Counted from the stretch's first letter, positions 1 to 6,137 are shown. The stretch is 64,000 nucleotides of DNA from Halorutilus salinus (GCF_026242195.1 NZ_RKLV01000006.1:1-64000); one strand, 5' to 3'. Notes: generated by a model from the letters alone, not told the origin. Made by a program: numbers and translations.

Positions 1-77
1 CCTGCGACGGCACGACCCGGTTTGGGACGTGCGGTCAAAACGGTGAAGCCTCGGGGCTTGCCCCCGAGGTACTTCAC
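1..77 (+). mobile_element. Right end of an IS605/IS1341-type element (TnpB 3' tail and end hairpin)
   Basis: A long stem is visible: GTGAAG (43-48) and CCTCGGGG (49-56) pair with CCCCGAGG (62-69) and CTTCAC (72-77), with a five-base loop and a two-base bulge. Haloarchaeal IS200/IS605 and IS1341-type elements commonly end in such a hairpin with a terminal TTCAC, and it overlaps the 3' part of the TnpB guide RNA. Frame 1 stays open through 1-102 and may be the TnpB C-terminal tail. The element body lies outside the window. The hairpin is seen directly; the family assignment is from memory of related elements. Confidence 0.6.
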
Positions 78-772
78 AGGTAAACGAAGGGTTTCGACGT
101 GAATATGGTCGGGACTACATCGGTTCGCGAGATATTGACCTTGGATTTCACGTAGACCCGTCTTGGAGCGATGCAGAGCTAAGGGACATGCCCGTGGGAG
201 GTTCGATAGAAAGAATTGGCGAGTTGGGGTACAGCAGAAGTAGGTTCGGCTTTGTCAAGAACTTCCATCGAGAAACCGGAGAAAGACTATCGGAAGATGA
301 AGCAAACGAACTTCCGCTCCACGATACTTTTGAGGTATTCATCGATATAATTCCGGATACGTCTGAACTCGATTCATTCGAGGATGCTTTCGGTTTCCGA
401 CCGCCGTCCGAGCCATTGCTGAAGAAAGCTTTCGACGGCAACTGTGAGCCGCTGTCTGGATACGTTGACTGGCGCGTATCTGACTCGGTAAAGATTGCTG
501 AGCCATCTCTCTTAGCTGCTATGAAGATTCGATCCGCTCCCGATAGAGACAAGAACCACAAACGCGTGAAAGATTTAGCTGACCTACATGCCCTTCTCTG
601 GTACGTGAAGGACGTCTCCGAGATTCAGAAGGAAGTAACCACTTACGTAACGGGGCGAACTCTTGATAGATTGGAAAGGTGTACAGGTTCGAAACTTTTC
701 GAGAATGCAGCCAACCTGTTACAGATTGACCCTGAACTTGTTAGGGAATCAATATTGAGACTCAAGACGTAG
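78..772 (+). pseudogene. AbiEii-like nucleotidyltransferase, 5'-truncated by the IS end
   Basis: The frame is open from just after the IS hairpin to the stop at 770-772. The first recognisable motif is GSRDIDLGFH (near 122-151), the nucleotidyltransferase G-S-x-D-x-D core. The C-terminal half has KNHKRVKDLADLHALLW, matching the KRDLYDL-type helix of AbiEii/MNT toxins. An ATG at 188 would give 194 residues but would omit the catalytic DxD, so the original start lay upstream and was removed by the insertion. AbiEii-type enzymes are toxins of type IV TA and abortive-infection systems. No intact partner gene is visible. Remaining function is doubtful. Confidence 0.6.
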
Positions 773-798
773 TTGTAACTGAGATTAGAGTGGGTTGA

Positions 799-882
799 CT
801 AACCCATCTTGTTGAGTGCTTTTTGTCGCTCTTCTATCGGCGCGTGGTCGTACTTCACCGTAGTAGTCGCGGACTTGCGACG
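799..882 (-). pseudogene. Tyrosine-recombinase (integrase) C-terminal remnant
   Basis: Reading the minus strand from about 882 to the TAG at 799-801 gives KSATTTVKYDHAPIEERQ followed by KALNKMG and stop. This matches the C-terminus of haloarchaeal XerC/D-like integrases, where the motif 'GH-S--TT--Y-HAP-E-R' carries the catalytic Tyr. Only about 27 codons are recognisable; the frame upstream no longer resembles an integrase. It is likely the relic of a site-specific recombinase that once served this island. Confidence 0.6.
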
Positions 883-1013
883 AGCTTGAACGGAGTATAG
901 AGATCTCCGAGGAGAACCGTGAGCGTCTCAGCGAACGCGGAACCGTGGACATGACCTACGACGACGTACTTACCGAAGTTCTAGACGAGCTAGAAGACCT
1001 GAAAGACGAGTGA
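882..1013 (+). pseudogene. Antitoxin C-terminal fragment (VapB/DUF7557-like)
   Basis: The frame ending at TGA 1011-1013 encodes EISEENRERLSERGTVD followed by MTYDDVLTEVLDELEDLKDE. This resembles the 'S-E-x-R-E-R-L...T-YDDV---LL' pattern of haloarchaeal VapB-type antitoxins. The N-terminal beta strand and any start codon are missing. The fragment abuts the integrase remnant, and no toxin follows. Family assignment is tentative. Confidence 0.45.
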
Positions 1014-1122
1014 TTCCTGGCTAGGTTCTATTATCACGTCAGTCGTGCGTATCTCTCGACAGAGGGCAGTAACCGAGGCAAGATCTGTGAAGTATCGACA
1101 GTGGTGTGTGTCCGAGTACCTG

Positions 1123-1139
1123 CTTAAAATATATAGGCA
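1123..1139 (+). promoter_or_regulatory. TATA-type promoter for the small membrane gene at 1160
   Basis: The stretch CTTAAAATATATAGG lies roughly 25-35 bases before the ATG at 1160, the spacing expected for an archaeal TATA box driving a nearly leaderless transcript. Confidence 0.45.
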
Positions 1140-1159
1140 TCTGGCGAGTATTGGAGAAT

Positions 1160-1390
1160 ATGAGGGTAAGAGAATCTATCTTGATGCCTCGAGGCATGCA
1201 TCTGTTTCTGATATTAACTGGAGCTATGTTCGGTGTATTGATAGGCTTCAAAAATTCCGGAACTGTCGGCACTTTGGCATGGGTAATCCTAGGAGTGGTT
1301 TTTATGTACGTGAGTATGATAGCTGGAGCAGTAGTGCAAAATGTAGGAGGGTTCGTTCAACGACAAGTCGAAGAGAGATATAGTGAATGA
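1160..1390 (+). CDS. Small two-helix membrane protein, unknown
   Basis: A 76-residue product starting MRVRESILMPRG. Two hydrophobic segments, about residues 13-30 (HLFLILTGAMFGVLIG) and 36-55 (LAWVILGVVFMYVSMIAGA), are joined by a short polar loop and followed by a charged tail. The ATG at 1160 was chosen over 1106 because of the TATA-like box just upstream. It stands alone among fragments in a degraded stretch. No family was recognised; small membrane proteins of this form are common near haloarchaeal proviruses and TA genes. Confidence 0.4.
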   Translation: MRVRESILMPRGMHLFLILTGAMFGVLIGFKNSGTVGTLAWVILGVVFMYVSMIAGAVVQNVGGFVQRQVEERYSE

Positions 1391-1512
1391 GATTGAGGCA
1401 GTAAGCGAGCCGTATTCCGTTCACGCTCTGTCTTCCTCGGAGCGTCAGATGTGTTCAGCGGTGTGTTTCGTCCGTAGCAACCCTGAGAGATAGTAGCGTA
1501 TGTAGCGAACCC
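1391..1512. other. Intergenic stretch with nothing recognised
   Basis: No coding signal, RNA or repeat was recognised between the small membrane gene and the HxlR remnant. Confidence 0.4.
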
Positions 1513-1708
1513 TTATTTGCGTTCCTTCGCCCACTCAAGTAACGGCGTCAGTCTCTCTTCCAGTTCCCTACCCTCCTCTGTCAGTTCATACTCCACGCGG
1601 GGCGGTATTTCGTCGAACTGGTTGCGGTCCACGAGACCTCAGTCGACGAGTTCCCCCAGTCGGTTGGAGAGTGTCAAGGTACTTTCTGAGGTGCTTGGTG
1701 AGACATGC
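1513..1708 (-). pseudogene. HxlR-family winged-helix regulator remnant with internal stop
   Basis: On the minus strand the C-terminal half of an HxlR regulator is readable: SESTLTLSNRLGELVD, a TGA stop (1639-1641), then GLVDRNQFDEIPPRVEYELT and EEGRELEERLTPLLEWAKERK, stop TAA at 1513-1515. HxlR proteins have the pattern 'S--TLS-RL-EL---GLV-R------PPRVEY-LT--G--L'. The in-frame stop sits exactly where the recognition helix joins the wing, and the N-terminus is missing, so the gene is dead. Confidence 0.65.
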
Positions 1709-1782
1709 TGACCATATTGAAGCCCGGAAGCTCTGTAGCTACGGTAGTTTTATATCTGTCTACAATGTACTACAACGTATAC

Positions 1783-2085
1783 ATGACTTCGATAAGCGCG
1801 CGAATCCCAGACGAAGACGAAGAGGAACTACGGAAAGTCGCGGAACTCCTCGACGAGGACAGGAGTTCAACGATCAGGAAAGCACTACGTGAGGGTCTTG
1901 AGGAGCTACGTGTCCGTCTCGCGATAGAACAGTACCAGTCAGGAAATGTCTCCGTGAACGAAGCCGCGCGCATCGCCGGGGTCAGCATAGCCGAGTGGCT
2001 GGAGATAGCGCGCGAGCGTAATCTAACCACGCAGCTCCAGCCGGAGGACATCGAGAGTGACGCTGACTCCGCCCTCGAGATATGA
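1783..2085 (+). CDS. UPF0175-family antitoxin
   Basis: A 100-residue protein starting MTSISARIPDEDEEEL. The N-terminal part is ribbon-helix-helix-like. The C-terminal part has the UPF0175 signature: the E-Y-x-S-G-x-x-S segment (EQYQSGNVSVNEAARIAGVS) followed by a helix ending in a variable tail. UPF0175 proteins are antitoxins for DUF3368 PIN-type toxins. The TATA-like TTTTATATC at about 1748 fits this start. The stop overlaps the toxin start by four bases (ATGA at 2082), so the two are translationally coupled. Autoregulation is expected of the family but not shown. Confidence 0.75.
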   Translation: MTSISARIPDEDEEELRKVAELLDEDRSSTIRKALREGLEELRVRLAIEQYQSGNVSVNEAARIAGVSIAEWLEIARERNLTTQLQPEDIESDADSALEI

Positions 2086-2588
2086 GGGTGTACGTCGACG
2101 CGACGACTATCATCGCCCTCGGTAGCGTAGGCGAACTACAGCTCCTACGGAACTTCGACGGCGAAGTAACCGTTCCGCCAGCGGTTCGCGACGAGGTGAC
2201 GACGGAGCCGGCGCGTACGAACCTCGTGAACTTCGTTGATTCGGACGAGGTACGAACGGAACTCACCACGTCCAACGGCAGTCTCAGAGAGGCACGCGAG
2301 GTGCTGAACGAGGATGAGGAGAACGGCGACGTACAGATAGTCGCCTGCGTTCTGGAGCAGGAGGACGTGGCTGTACTGTCCGACGACAGACGCGTCAGGA
2401 CAGTATCAGAAGGCTTCGGCGCGACGGTAACCGGAACCGTTGGCGTGGTTGTGAGAGCCGTCAGAGAAGGTATGTCGTCCGAGGAAGCGAAGGACGTAGT
2501 TCGGAGAGTCGACCAACATGGTCTTCACATGACAGCTGAACTACGAGAGAAGGCTTACGAACTGGTTGAGCGAGAGGACACCAACTGA
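2082..2588 (+). CDS. DUF3368 PIN-domain toxin (partner of UPF0175)
   Basis: A 168-residue PIN-fold protein. The N-terminus MRVYVDATTIIALGSVGE has the first acidic residue of the PIN nuclease site. SDDRRVRTVSEGFG near residues 102-115 matches the conserved 'L-DD--AR--A---G' block, and GTVGVVVRAVREG follows as in DUF3368 ('GT-G-L--A---G'). These toxins are predicted RNases held by UPF0175 antitoxins. It overlaps its antitoxin by four bases and looks full length. Confidence 0.75.
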   Translation: MRVYVDATTIIALGSVGELQLLRNFDGEVTVPPAVRDEVTTEPARTNLVNFVDSDEVRTELTTSNGSLREAREVLNEDEENGDVQIVACVLEQEDVAVLSDDRRVRTVSEGFGATVTGTVGVVVRAVREGMSSEEAKDVVRRVDQHGLHMTAELREKAYELVEREDTN

Positions 2589-2615
2589 TTTAGCTCTGCG
2601 ATTGTAGAGCCAAGT

Positions 2616-2981
2616 ATGGGTGCTTCCGACTGGGCAGGAAGGATGTGTATAGAGCTTGAGGAGGAGTTCGGAATCTGCAACGAAAGGGCGCTGCGGGTCA
2701 CCACGCTCGTGAGGATGATGGTCGGCGAAGACGGATACGAAGAGGTGTTTGGGGAACATGGCAGCGAACAGTACCAAACACATCAAGAACTGCTGATCGA
2801 AGATCTCGATATATCCTTGAAACGTCAGGAAGGAGATAGCATCGAAGAAAGATGGAACAGCCTGATGGATAGCCTTGGATGTCAGAGCCGAGCAGAGAAA
2901 GGGGTGTATCTGATTCCGTGGGAGGAATACGATGCTGACGACTGGCAGAATCCCGGTGTCTCACGAACGCGACCGGAATAG
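2616..2981 (+). CDS. Hypothetical acidic protein
   Basis: A 121-residue acidic protein starting MGASDWAGRMCIELEEEFGI. It has no membrane segment and no family I recognise. It follows the UPF0175/DUF3368 pair by 27 bases on the same strand and may be cotranscribed. The C-terminus (KGVYLIPWEEYDADDWQNPG) looks like a genuine protein segment, and base use resembles the neighbours. Confidence 0.45.
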   Translation: MGASDWAGRMCIELEEEFGICNERALRVTTLVRMMVGEDGYEEVFGEHGSEQYQTHQELLIEDLDISLKRQEGDSIEERWNSLMDSLGCQSRAEKGVYLIPWEEYDADDWQNPGVSRTRPE

Positions 2982-3002
2982 GCTAAATTCGATTGGCCTA
3001 TC

Positions 3003-3194
3003 TTATATCCGGTCCGCAACAGATTTTTCGAGTCCTGTTTTACTCAGCTTAGTCACATCCTCGTTTTCTATTGAATCTCTTACATAGCCATTATCGAATT
3101 CCTCATCTTCCTTGTATATACGACAGGGATCTCCCTGTAGATCCAGAATACGCAGAGGGTACTTCGTAAGGGTACTTGAGAGGGGGTACTGATC
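3003..3194 (-). pseudogene. C-terminal coding remnant, unknown protein
   Basis: A minus-strand frame ending at TAA (3003-3005) stays open to about 3194 and reads YPLRILDLQGDPCRIYKEDE followed by a continuous hydrophilic stretch ending KTGLEKSVADRI. No start codon is present. Its upstream edge runs into short GGGTACTT-type repeats. It looks like the 3' end of a gene removed by recombination. Function unknown. Confidence 0.35.
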
Positions 3195-3220
3195 AGGGGC
3201 ACTTGATCAGGGCAAACGGA
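3150..3220. repeat. Short imperfect GGGTACTT repeats
   Basis: The motif GGGTACTT occurs at about 3157 and 3170 and in altered form at about 3185 (GGGTACTG) and 3197 (GGGCACTT). The last two are each next to a TGATCAGG. Spacing is irregular and the unit is too short for CRISPR. It sits at the upstream edge of the minus-strand coding remnant and may mark a rearrangement scar. Confidence 0.4.
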
Positions 3221-3222
3221 AA

Positions 3223-3240
3223 AAACTGGTTCTCCAGTTT
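3223..3240. terminator. Perfect seven-base-pair hairpin
   Basis: AAACTGG (3223-3229) pairs with CCAGTTT (3234-3240) around a TTCT loop, followed by a pyrimidine-rich run. It could end transcription from the left, or be a regulatory hairpin; the sequence alone does not decide. Confidence 0.35.
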
Positions 3241-3410
3241 CCCTTTCTCGTTTCCCAGTACAGTATTGGGATGGGGAGATAAAAATAAAATACGTTCTAT
3301 CCGATACACTCGGTGAAACAAAAATACCGGATACGAGGCAGAGAACTATTGAACGGCTCGAAGTATGGATATGACGGGGCGTATTTCAAGGTACCCAACT
3401 ACTCTACCTA
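3241..3410. other. AT-rich non-coding stretch
   Basis: No convincing gene is present. A GATAAAAATAAAATACG run near 3279-3295 would serve as a TATA element but no clear start follows. The stretch leads into the inter-cassette element at 3411. Confidence 0.35.
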
Positions 3411-3453
3411 CGTCTTTTCGCCACTCCGTCTGCGTGCCCTGCCGCTGGCGGAG
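3411..3453 (+). repeat. Inter-cassette element, right half (copy A)
   Basis: Matches the second half of the dispersed element (C-ACTCCG...CCCTGCCG-TGGCGGAG). The CTCCG and CGGAG arms can pair. It lies 89 bases before a vapB start. Confidence 0.6.
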
Positions 3454-3541
3454 ACAAGTTAGCGTTGATGTAACCTACTGAACGTCGTTGGCAGGAACCG
3501 GTACGAACCCTTTTGGAAATCAGGTACCAATCCCGTTCAAC

Positions 3542-3736
3542 ATGAGCGAAAGCACCGACACAGACGAACTCGGTCGTCGTCTGCTCCAGAAGTCACGTAC
3601 AGAACCGTTGAGGTCGAAGATGGAGGGCTTCGCCGAAAGACACGGAAAGACCGACCGAGACCTCAAAGACCTGCGAAGGAACGGTGGAAAAGACCTATCC
3701 GAGATAGCTGACGAAGGACGCCAAGAACGGATTTAG
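3542..3736 (+). CDS. vapB: VapB-like antitoxin, orphan copy 1
   Basis: A 64-residue, highly charged protein starting MSESTDTDELGRRLLQKS. It is about 90 percent identical by eye to the intact antitoxin at 9355, including the C-terminal GGKDLSEIADEGRQER toxin-binding type tail. In the intact locus this gene is followed directly by a PIN toxin. Here the toxin is reduced to 16 codons, so this is an orphan antitoxin. The start at 3542 was chosen because both copies share it and diverge upstream. It may cross-protect against the 9550 toxin (inference). Confidence 0.65.
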   Translation: MSESTDTDELGRRLLQKSRTEPLRSKMEGFAERHGKTDRDLKDLRRNGGKDLSEIADEGRQERI

Positions 3737-3784
3737 ATTGAGTATCTGTTCTTATATACCTCCGCACTCGTCAAGAGATACTAC
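3737..3784 (+). pseudogene. VapC toxin remnant (first 16 codons, catalytic Asp lost)
   Basis: Directly after the antitoxin stop the frame reads IEYLFLYTSALVKRYY, against MNHLFFDTSALVKRYY in the intact toxin at 9550. The ATG has become ATT and the first catalytic Asp has become Tyr. After the TACTAC at 3779-3784 homology stops and the winged-helix cassette begins. The toxin was inactivated by point changes and by replacement of its body. Confidence 0.75.
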
Positions 3785-4119
3785 CCCCGAACGTCCGCCA
3801 CACGGTCAATCATCTCCCACTCGAACTCGGCAAGCTTCTCCGCCGCGTCGTCCTCCGTATCGATGACGTACATCTTGCTTCCGGCTACCTCGCGCGGCTG
3901 TTCGACGAGACCGAGGTCCACAAACCGGTCAAGGTGTTCGTAGACGGTCTTCCTCGATACTCCAGCAAGGTCCGAGATCTGCGTCACGTTCAGGTCCTGA
4001 TCCGGTTCGCTCAACAGCGCGGCGAGTATCTTCGGCTCCGCGTGGTTCCCGAATACCGCCGTTAGTACGCTGTCCTCGGCGTAAGGTTCCGCGTCTTCTT
4101 TGGTTTCTACTTCTGACAT
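3781..4119 (-). CDS. Winged-helix regulator, cassette copy 1
   Basis: A 112-residue protein with an acidic N-terminus, then a winged HTH at about residues 25-85 (HAEPKILAALLSEPDQDLNV, ISDLAGVSRKTVYEHLDRFV, wing LVEQPREVAGSKMYVIDTED), as in haloarchaeal ArsR/TrmB-like regulators. It is divergent from a small gene at 4230, with a 15-base palindrome between them, suggesting autoregulation. A near-identical copy is at 13375-13713. The 3' end runs into the vapC remnant. Its role as an antitoxin-type repressor for the divergent partner is inference. Confidence 0.75.
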   Translation of the reverse strand: MSEVETKEDAEPYAEDSVLTAVFGNHAEPKILAALLSEPDQDLNVTQISDLAGVSRKTVYEHLDRFVDLGLVEQPREVAGSKMYVIDTEDDAAEKLAEFEWEMIDRVADVRG

Positions 4120-4166
4120 AGTTATTAGATTAATAGGTTGTTAGATACATAAGACTTGTCGTTGTA

Positions 4167-4181
4167 GTAACACATTGTTAC
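4167..4181. promoter_or_regulatory. Operator-like palindrome between divergent genes
   Basis: GTAACA (4167-4172), CAT, TGTTAC (4176-4181) is a perfect inverted repeat lying between the winged-helix gene and its divergent partner, next to the TATA-like AATATTTAATATA at about 4192-4204. It is the likely binding site of the winged-helix protein. The copy at 13.7 kb is less symmetric. Confidence 0.5.
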
Positions 4182-4229
4182 CTGTACTACACAATATTTA
4201 ATATACGTTCGCCTCAACAAAACACTAAG

Positions 4230-4517
4230 ATTGATATCGAGGACGAGGATGACCGCGAACTCGCTCTCAAAATCGTCAACAAGATGCTACGGAAGACGGT
4301 CCTCGGATCCCACAAGAAACAGGTCGATACGGTCAAAGGATGGGTGGCGACCCACAACGAGAAACGCGCCGAAAAGCTGATACGAGAGCTAATCAAGGAT
4401 CCAGACGTTCCCCTCGAAGCCTACGGCGGTTCGCGCGACAACGTACGTCTCACGGGTATCGAGGACGGTAAGGGGTTCGTGGAGGAGCTTGGTGGTAGCC
4501 CTCCGTTCGGTGTATAG
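4230..4517 (+). CDS. Small conserved cassette protein, copy 1 (ATT in place of ATG)
   Basis: A 95-residue protein if read from the codon equivalent to the ATG in copy 2, but that codon here is ATT; the next in-frame ATG is at 4284 (77 residues). The sequence IEDEDDRELALKIVNKML, then KTVLGSHKKQVDTVKGWVAT, ends GGSPPFGV. It is basic in the middle and helical in character, with no family I can name. It is divergent from the winged-helix gene. It is either expressed from a non-standard start, shortened, or silent. The DNA is almost identical to 13828-14115. Confidence 0.55.
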   Translation: MDIEDEDDRELALKIVNKMLRKTVLGSHKKQVDTVKGWVATHNEKRAEKLIRELIKDPDVPLEAYGGSRDNVRLTGIEDGKGFVEELGGSPPFGV

Positions 4518-4548
4518 TTCGCGGGGAAATTTCCGTGTTTACCCCATC

Positions 4549-4614
4549 TTCGAACCGCCCAACCGCGCCACTAGCTGTCCCTCCGCGTAAACCCCGCGCA
4601 CTGCGCTGGCGGAG
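4549..4614 (+). repeat. Inter-cassette element, full copy (copy B)
   Basis: Contains both halves: TTCGAACCGCCCAACCGCGC, CACTAG, GTCCCTCCGCG, and the CTCCGC...GGCGGAG stem. The left half up to about 4594 belongs to the duplicated winged-helix cassette; the right half precedes the next antitoxin promoter. Confidence 0.7.
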
Positions 4615-4664
4615 ACGGAGACGTGATAACCTTTTACCGTTGTGTCACGTTGTTAAGGGTAGCA

Positions 4665-4904
4665 TTGAGCACCGAAGAACGCAAGATCACACTAACGCAG
4701 GAAGGCGGTCTATGGAAAGCGGTGGACGAACAGACGGGCGTAGAGGTTCGTATGGAAGACCGTCAGGAAGCCCTGAAGAAGCTTGACCGGCTTGTGGAAG
4801 CCGACGACCCGTCCGACGACGCCTTCTTCACCGCACCGACGTTTACGACGGGTGACGGCGACGCCTCGGAGAACGTAGACGAATACCTGAACGAAGCAGG
4901 ATGA
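4665..4904 (+). CDS. HicB-like/VapB-type antitoxin
   Basis: A 79-residue protein if started at TTG 4665 (LSTEERKITLTQEGGLWKAV). An ATG at 4623 would add 14 odd residues and sits on the TATA-like GATAACCTTTTA, so the later start is preferred. The pattern 'I-L---GG-W-A-D--TGV-----R-EAL--LD-LVEA' is that of haloarchaeal HicB-fold antitoxins that pair with PIN toxins. The stop overlaps the next ATG (ATGA at 4901), but the toxin is cut short. Confidence 0.6.
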   Translation: MSTEERKITLTQEGGLWKAVDEQTGVEVRMEDRQEALKKLDRLVEADDPSDDAFFTAPTFTTGDGDASENVDEYLNEAG

Positions 4905-4987
4905 ACCGTCCGCGTCCGGTTTTCGTAGACACGGGTGCTCTGTACGCGCGTTTCGTCTCCGACGAAGTCAACTACCGGTACGCGTGA
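4901..4987 (+). pseudogene. Truncated VapC (PIN) remnant
   Basis: Starts on the antitoxin stop and encodes FVDTGALYARFVSDEVNY near the N-terminus, a clear PIN first strand with its Asp. It ends after 28 codons, while PIN toxins have about 130. The remaining motifs are absent before the next locus. The antitoxin upstream is therefore an orphan. Confidence 0.7.
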
Positions 4988-5029
4988 GTCTGCGGATAGT
5001 TGCACATGCAACTACTTCGTGAATAATAC

Positions 5030-5359
5030 TTAGTCCGTCCGAAGATATGCCTCCATCTCCTGACGCACGGTATCGACCGTCCCGTCGGTCGCCTTTGCGG
5101 GTTGCTTTGTTATCATCCGGTCTTTGAGTGTGAGAACTGACCACGGAGAGACGTAGGACGTTCGAGGGAGCCGTCCCTTTTCGAATCTGTTGGTGGTGAG
5201 TTCAATAGCCTCAGTTCGAGCCGTCGTCGTGATCGCGACCGCGATGTACTCCTGACCGTAGAAGGGAACATTACTGTTCGAGAGGATTAGATACGGGCGT
5301 TTCGGACTGTTGCCCAACGGATCCTCGGCGATAACGATAGCGCCCTGCGGGTACGCCAT
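5030..5359 (-). CDS. MazF/PemK-type toxin
   Basis: A 109-residue protein starting MAYPQGAIVIAEDPLGNSPK. It has the PemK/MazF barrel pattern: G-I-V---D------RP-LIL at the start, EYIAVAITTTARTEAIEL in the middle and VSPWSVLTLKDRMI near residues 72-85. MazF family members are mRNA-cleaving toxins. It is transcribed after the HTH gene at 5363-5728 with a three-base gap, so they form a two-gene operon. Confidence 0.75.
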   Translation of the reverse strand: MAYPQGAIVIAEDPLGNSPKRPYLILSNSNVPFYGQEYIAVAITTTARTEAIELTTNRFEKGRLPRTSYVSPWSVLTLKDRMITKQPAKATDGTVDTVRQEMEAYLRTD

Positions 5360-5362
5360 CCG

Positions 5363-5728
5363 CTACTCCTCGTCGCTCAGGTCAGGTAGCTCGTCAGCCC
5401 ACCCATCGTTCTGTGCGTACCAGTCATCACTGTACGTGTCGGCTACCGTCTCGACCCCGAGGAACGCAGCCGTTGCTGCTGCGAGCCGGTCGTCCTCCGC
5501 GGCTCCCCAGTACGGTTCCTTGTGACGAACAATGCCCGCTGTTTCGAGTCGTTGCAGTGTCGGTCCGATGCTCCCACGTGGAACCCCGGTTTCTTCTGCC
5601 AGCTCTGCCGGTGTGTATCCGACGGTTGGATGCTCCAGTAGGAACTCCAGCAACTGCCTCGCGTTGGTTCCTTCTGACAGGTCAACCCGTTGGCTTCCCG
5701 GTTCATATGTTTCGAAATCGACGGGCAT
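5363..5728 (-). CDS. HTH antitoxin/regulator paired with MazF
   Basis: A 121-residue protein. Residues about 25-75 form a winged HTH (RQLLEFLLEHPTVGYTPAEL, AEETGVPRGSIGPTLQRLET), followed by an acidic tail ending ELPDLSDEE of the kind that neutralises MazF. It is first in the operon with the toxin downstream. HTH-type antitoxins for PemK/MazF are common in haloarchaea. Functional pairing is inferred from context. Confidence 0.7.
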   Translation of the reverse strand: MPVDFETYEPGSQRVDLSEGTNARQLLEFLLEHPTVGYTPAELAEETGVPRGSIGPTLQRLETAGIVRHKEPYWGAAEDDRLAAATAAFLGVETVADTYSDDWYAQNDGWADELPDLSDEE

Positions 5729-5774
5729 GTACGACTATTGTATTCGAACCGTATTAGGCGTTTGGACTGACATC

Positions 5775-5809
5775 CTTCCCGCCGTCCCCGCGCCCTGCCG
5801 ACGGCGGAG
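5775..5809 (+). repeat. Inter-cassette element, right half (copy C)
   Basis: Reads CGTCCCCGCGCCCTGCCG then ACGGCGGAG, matching the right half. The following GACCAGCGGTG...GTCGGTAAACGC is shared with the sequence after copy H, before the second DUF433 gene. Confidence 0.65.
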
Positions 5810-5829
5810 ACCAGCGGTGGGTCGGTAAA

Positions 5830-5861
5830 CGCTTAAACCTAAGCAGGGCTAAGATACGGAC
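5830..5861 (+). promoter_or_regulatory. Promoter of the first DUF433/DUF5615 pair
   Basis: The stretch CGCTTAAACCTAAGC then GGGCTAAGATACGGAC precedes the ATG at 5862 and is nearly identical to that before the second pair (10084-10115). The CTTAAA core is a likely TATA box; conservation of the whole leader suggests a shared operator. Confidence 0.5.
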
Positions 5862-6137
5862 ATGAGCATCGTAAAGACGGAGGACACGCTCGGCGGGGAG
5901 CCGCGTCTCAAAGACAGGCGCGTCTCCGTAATGCAGATAGCCGAGATGTACATCGATGGCGGTATGTCACCTGAGAACGTAGCCGACCAGCTCGGCGTAG
6001 GGCTGGACGAGGTACACGAGGCTCTCGCGTACTACTACAGACACCCCGACGAGATGGACGAGGTACGCGCGAGGCACCGTGAACTGGAGGAAGAACTGAA
6101 GGAAGACCCCGAAATACCCGAACGTGCAGAGAGATAG
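5862..6137 (+). CDS. DUF433 antitoxin, copy 1
   Basis: A 91-residue DUF433 protein. The signature is clear: I-KTEDTLGGEPRLKDRRVSV, then QIAEMYIDGGMSPENVADQL and a third helix (DEVHEALAYYYRHPDEM). DUF433 proteins are HTH antitoxins (VapB45 type) paired with Mut7-C/DUF5615 PIN-like toxins. The stop abuts the toxin ATG at 6138. It is closely related to the copy at 10116. Confidence 0.85.
   Translation: MSIVKTEDTLGGEPRLKDRRVSVMQIAEMYIDGGMSPENVADQLGVGLDEVHEALAYYYRHPDEMDEVRARHRELEEELKEDPEIPERAER

Noticed and set aside
3150-3220. CRISPR array
   Set aside because: The repeats are only eight bases, uneven in spacing and imperfect; no cas gene is nearby.
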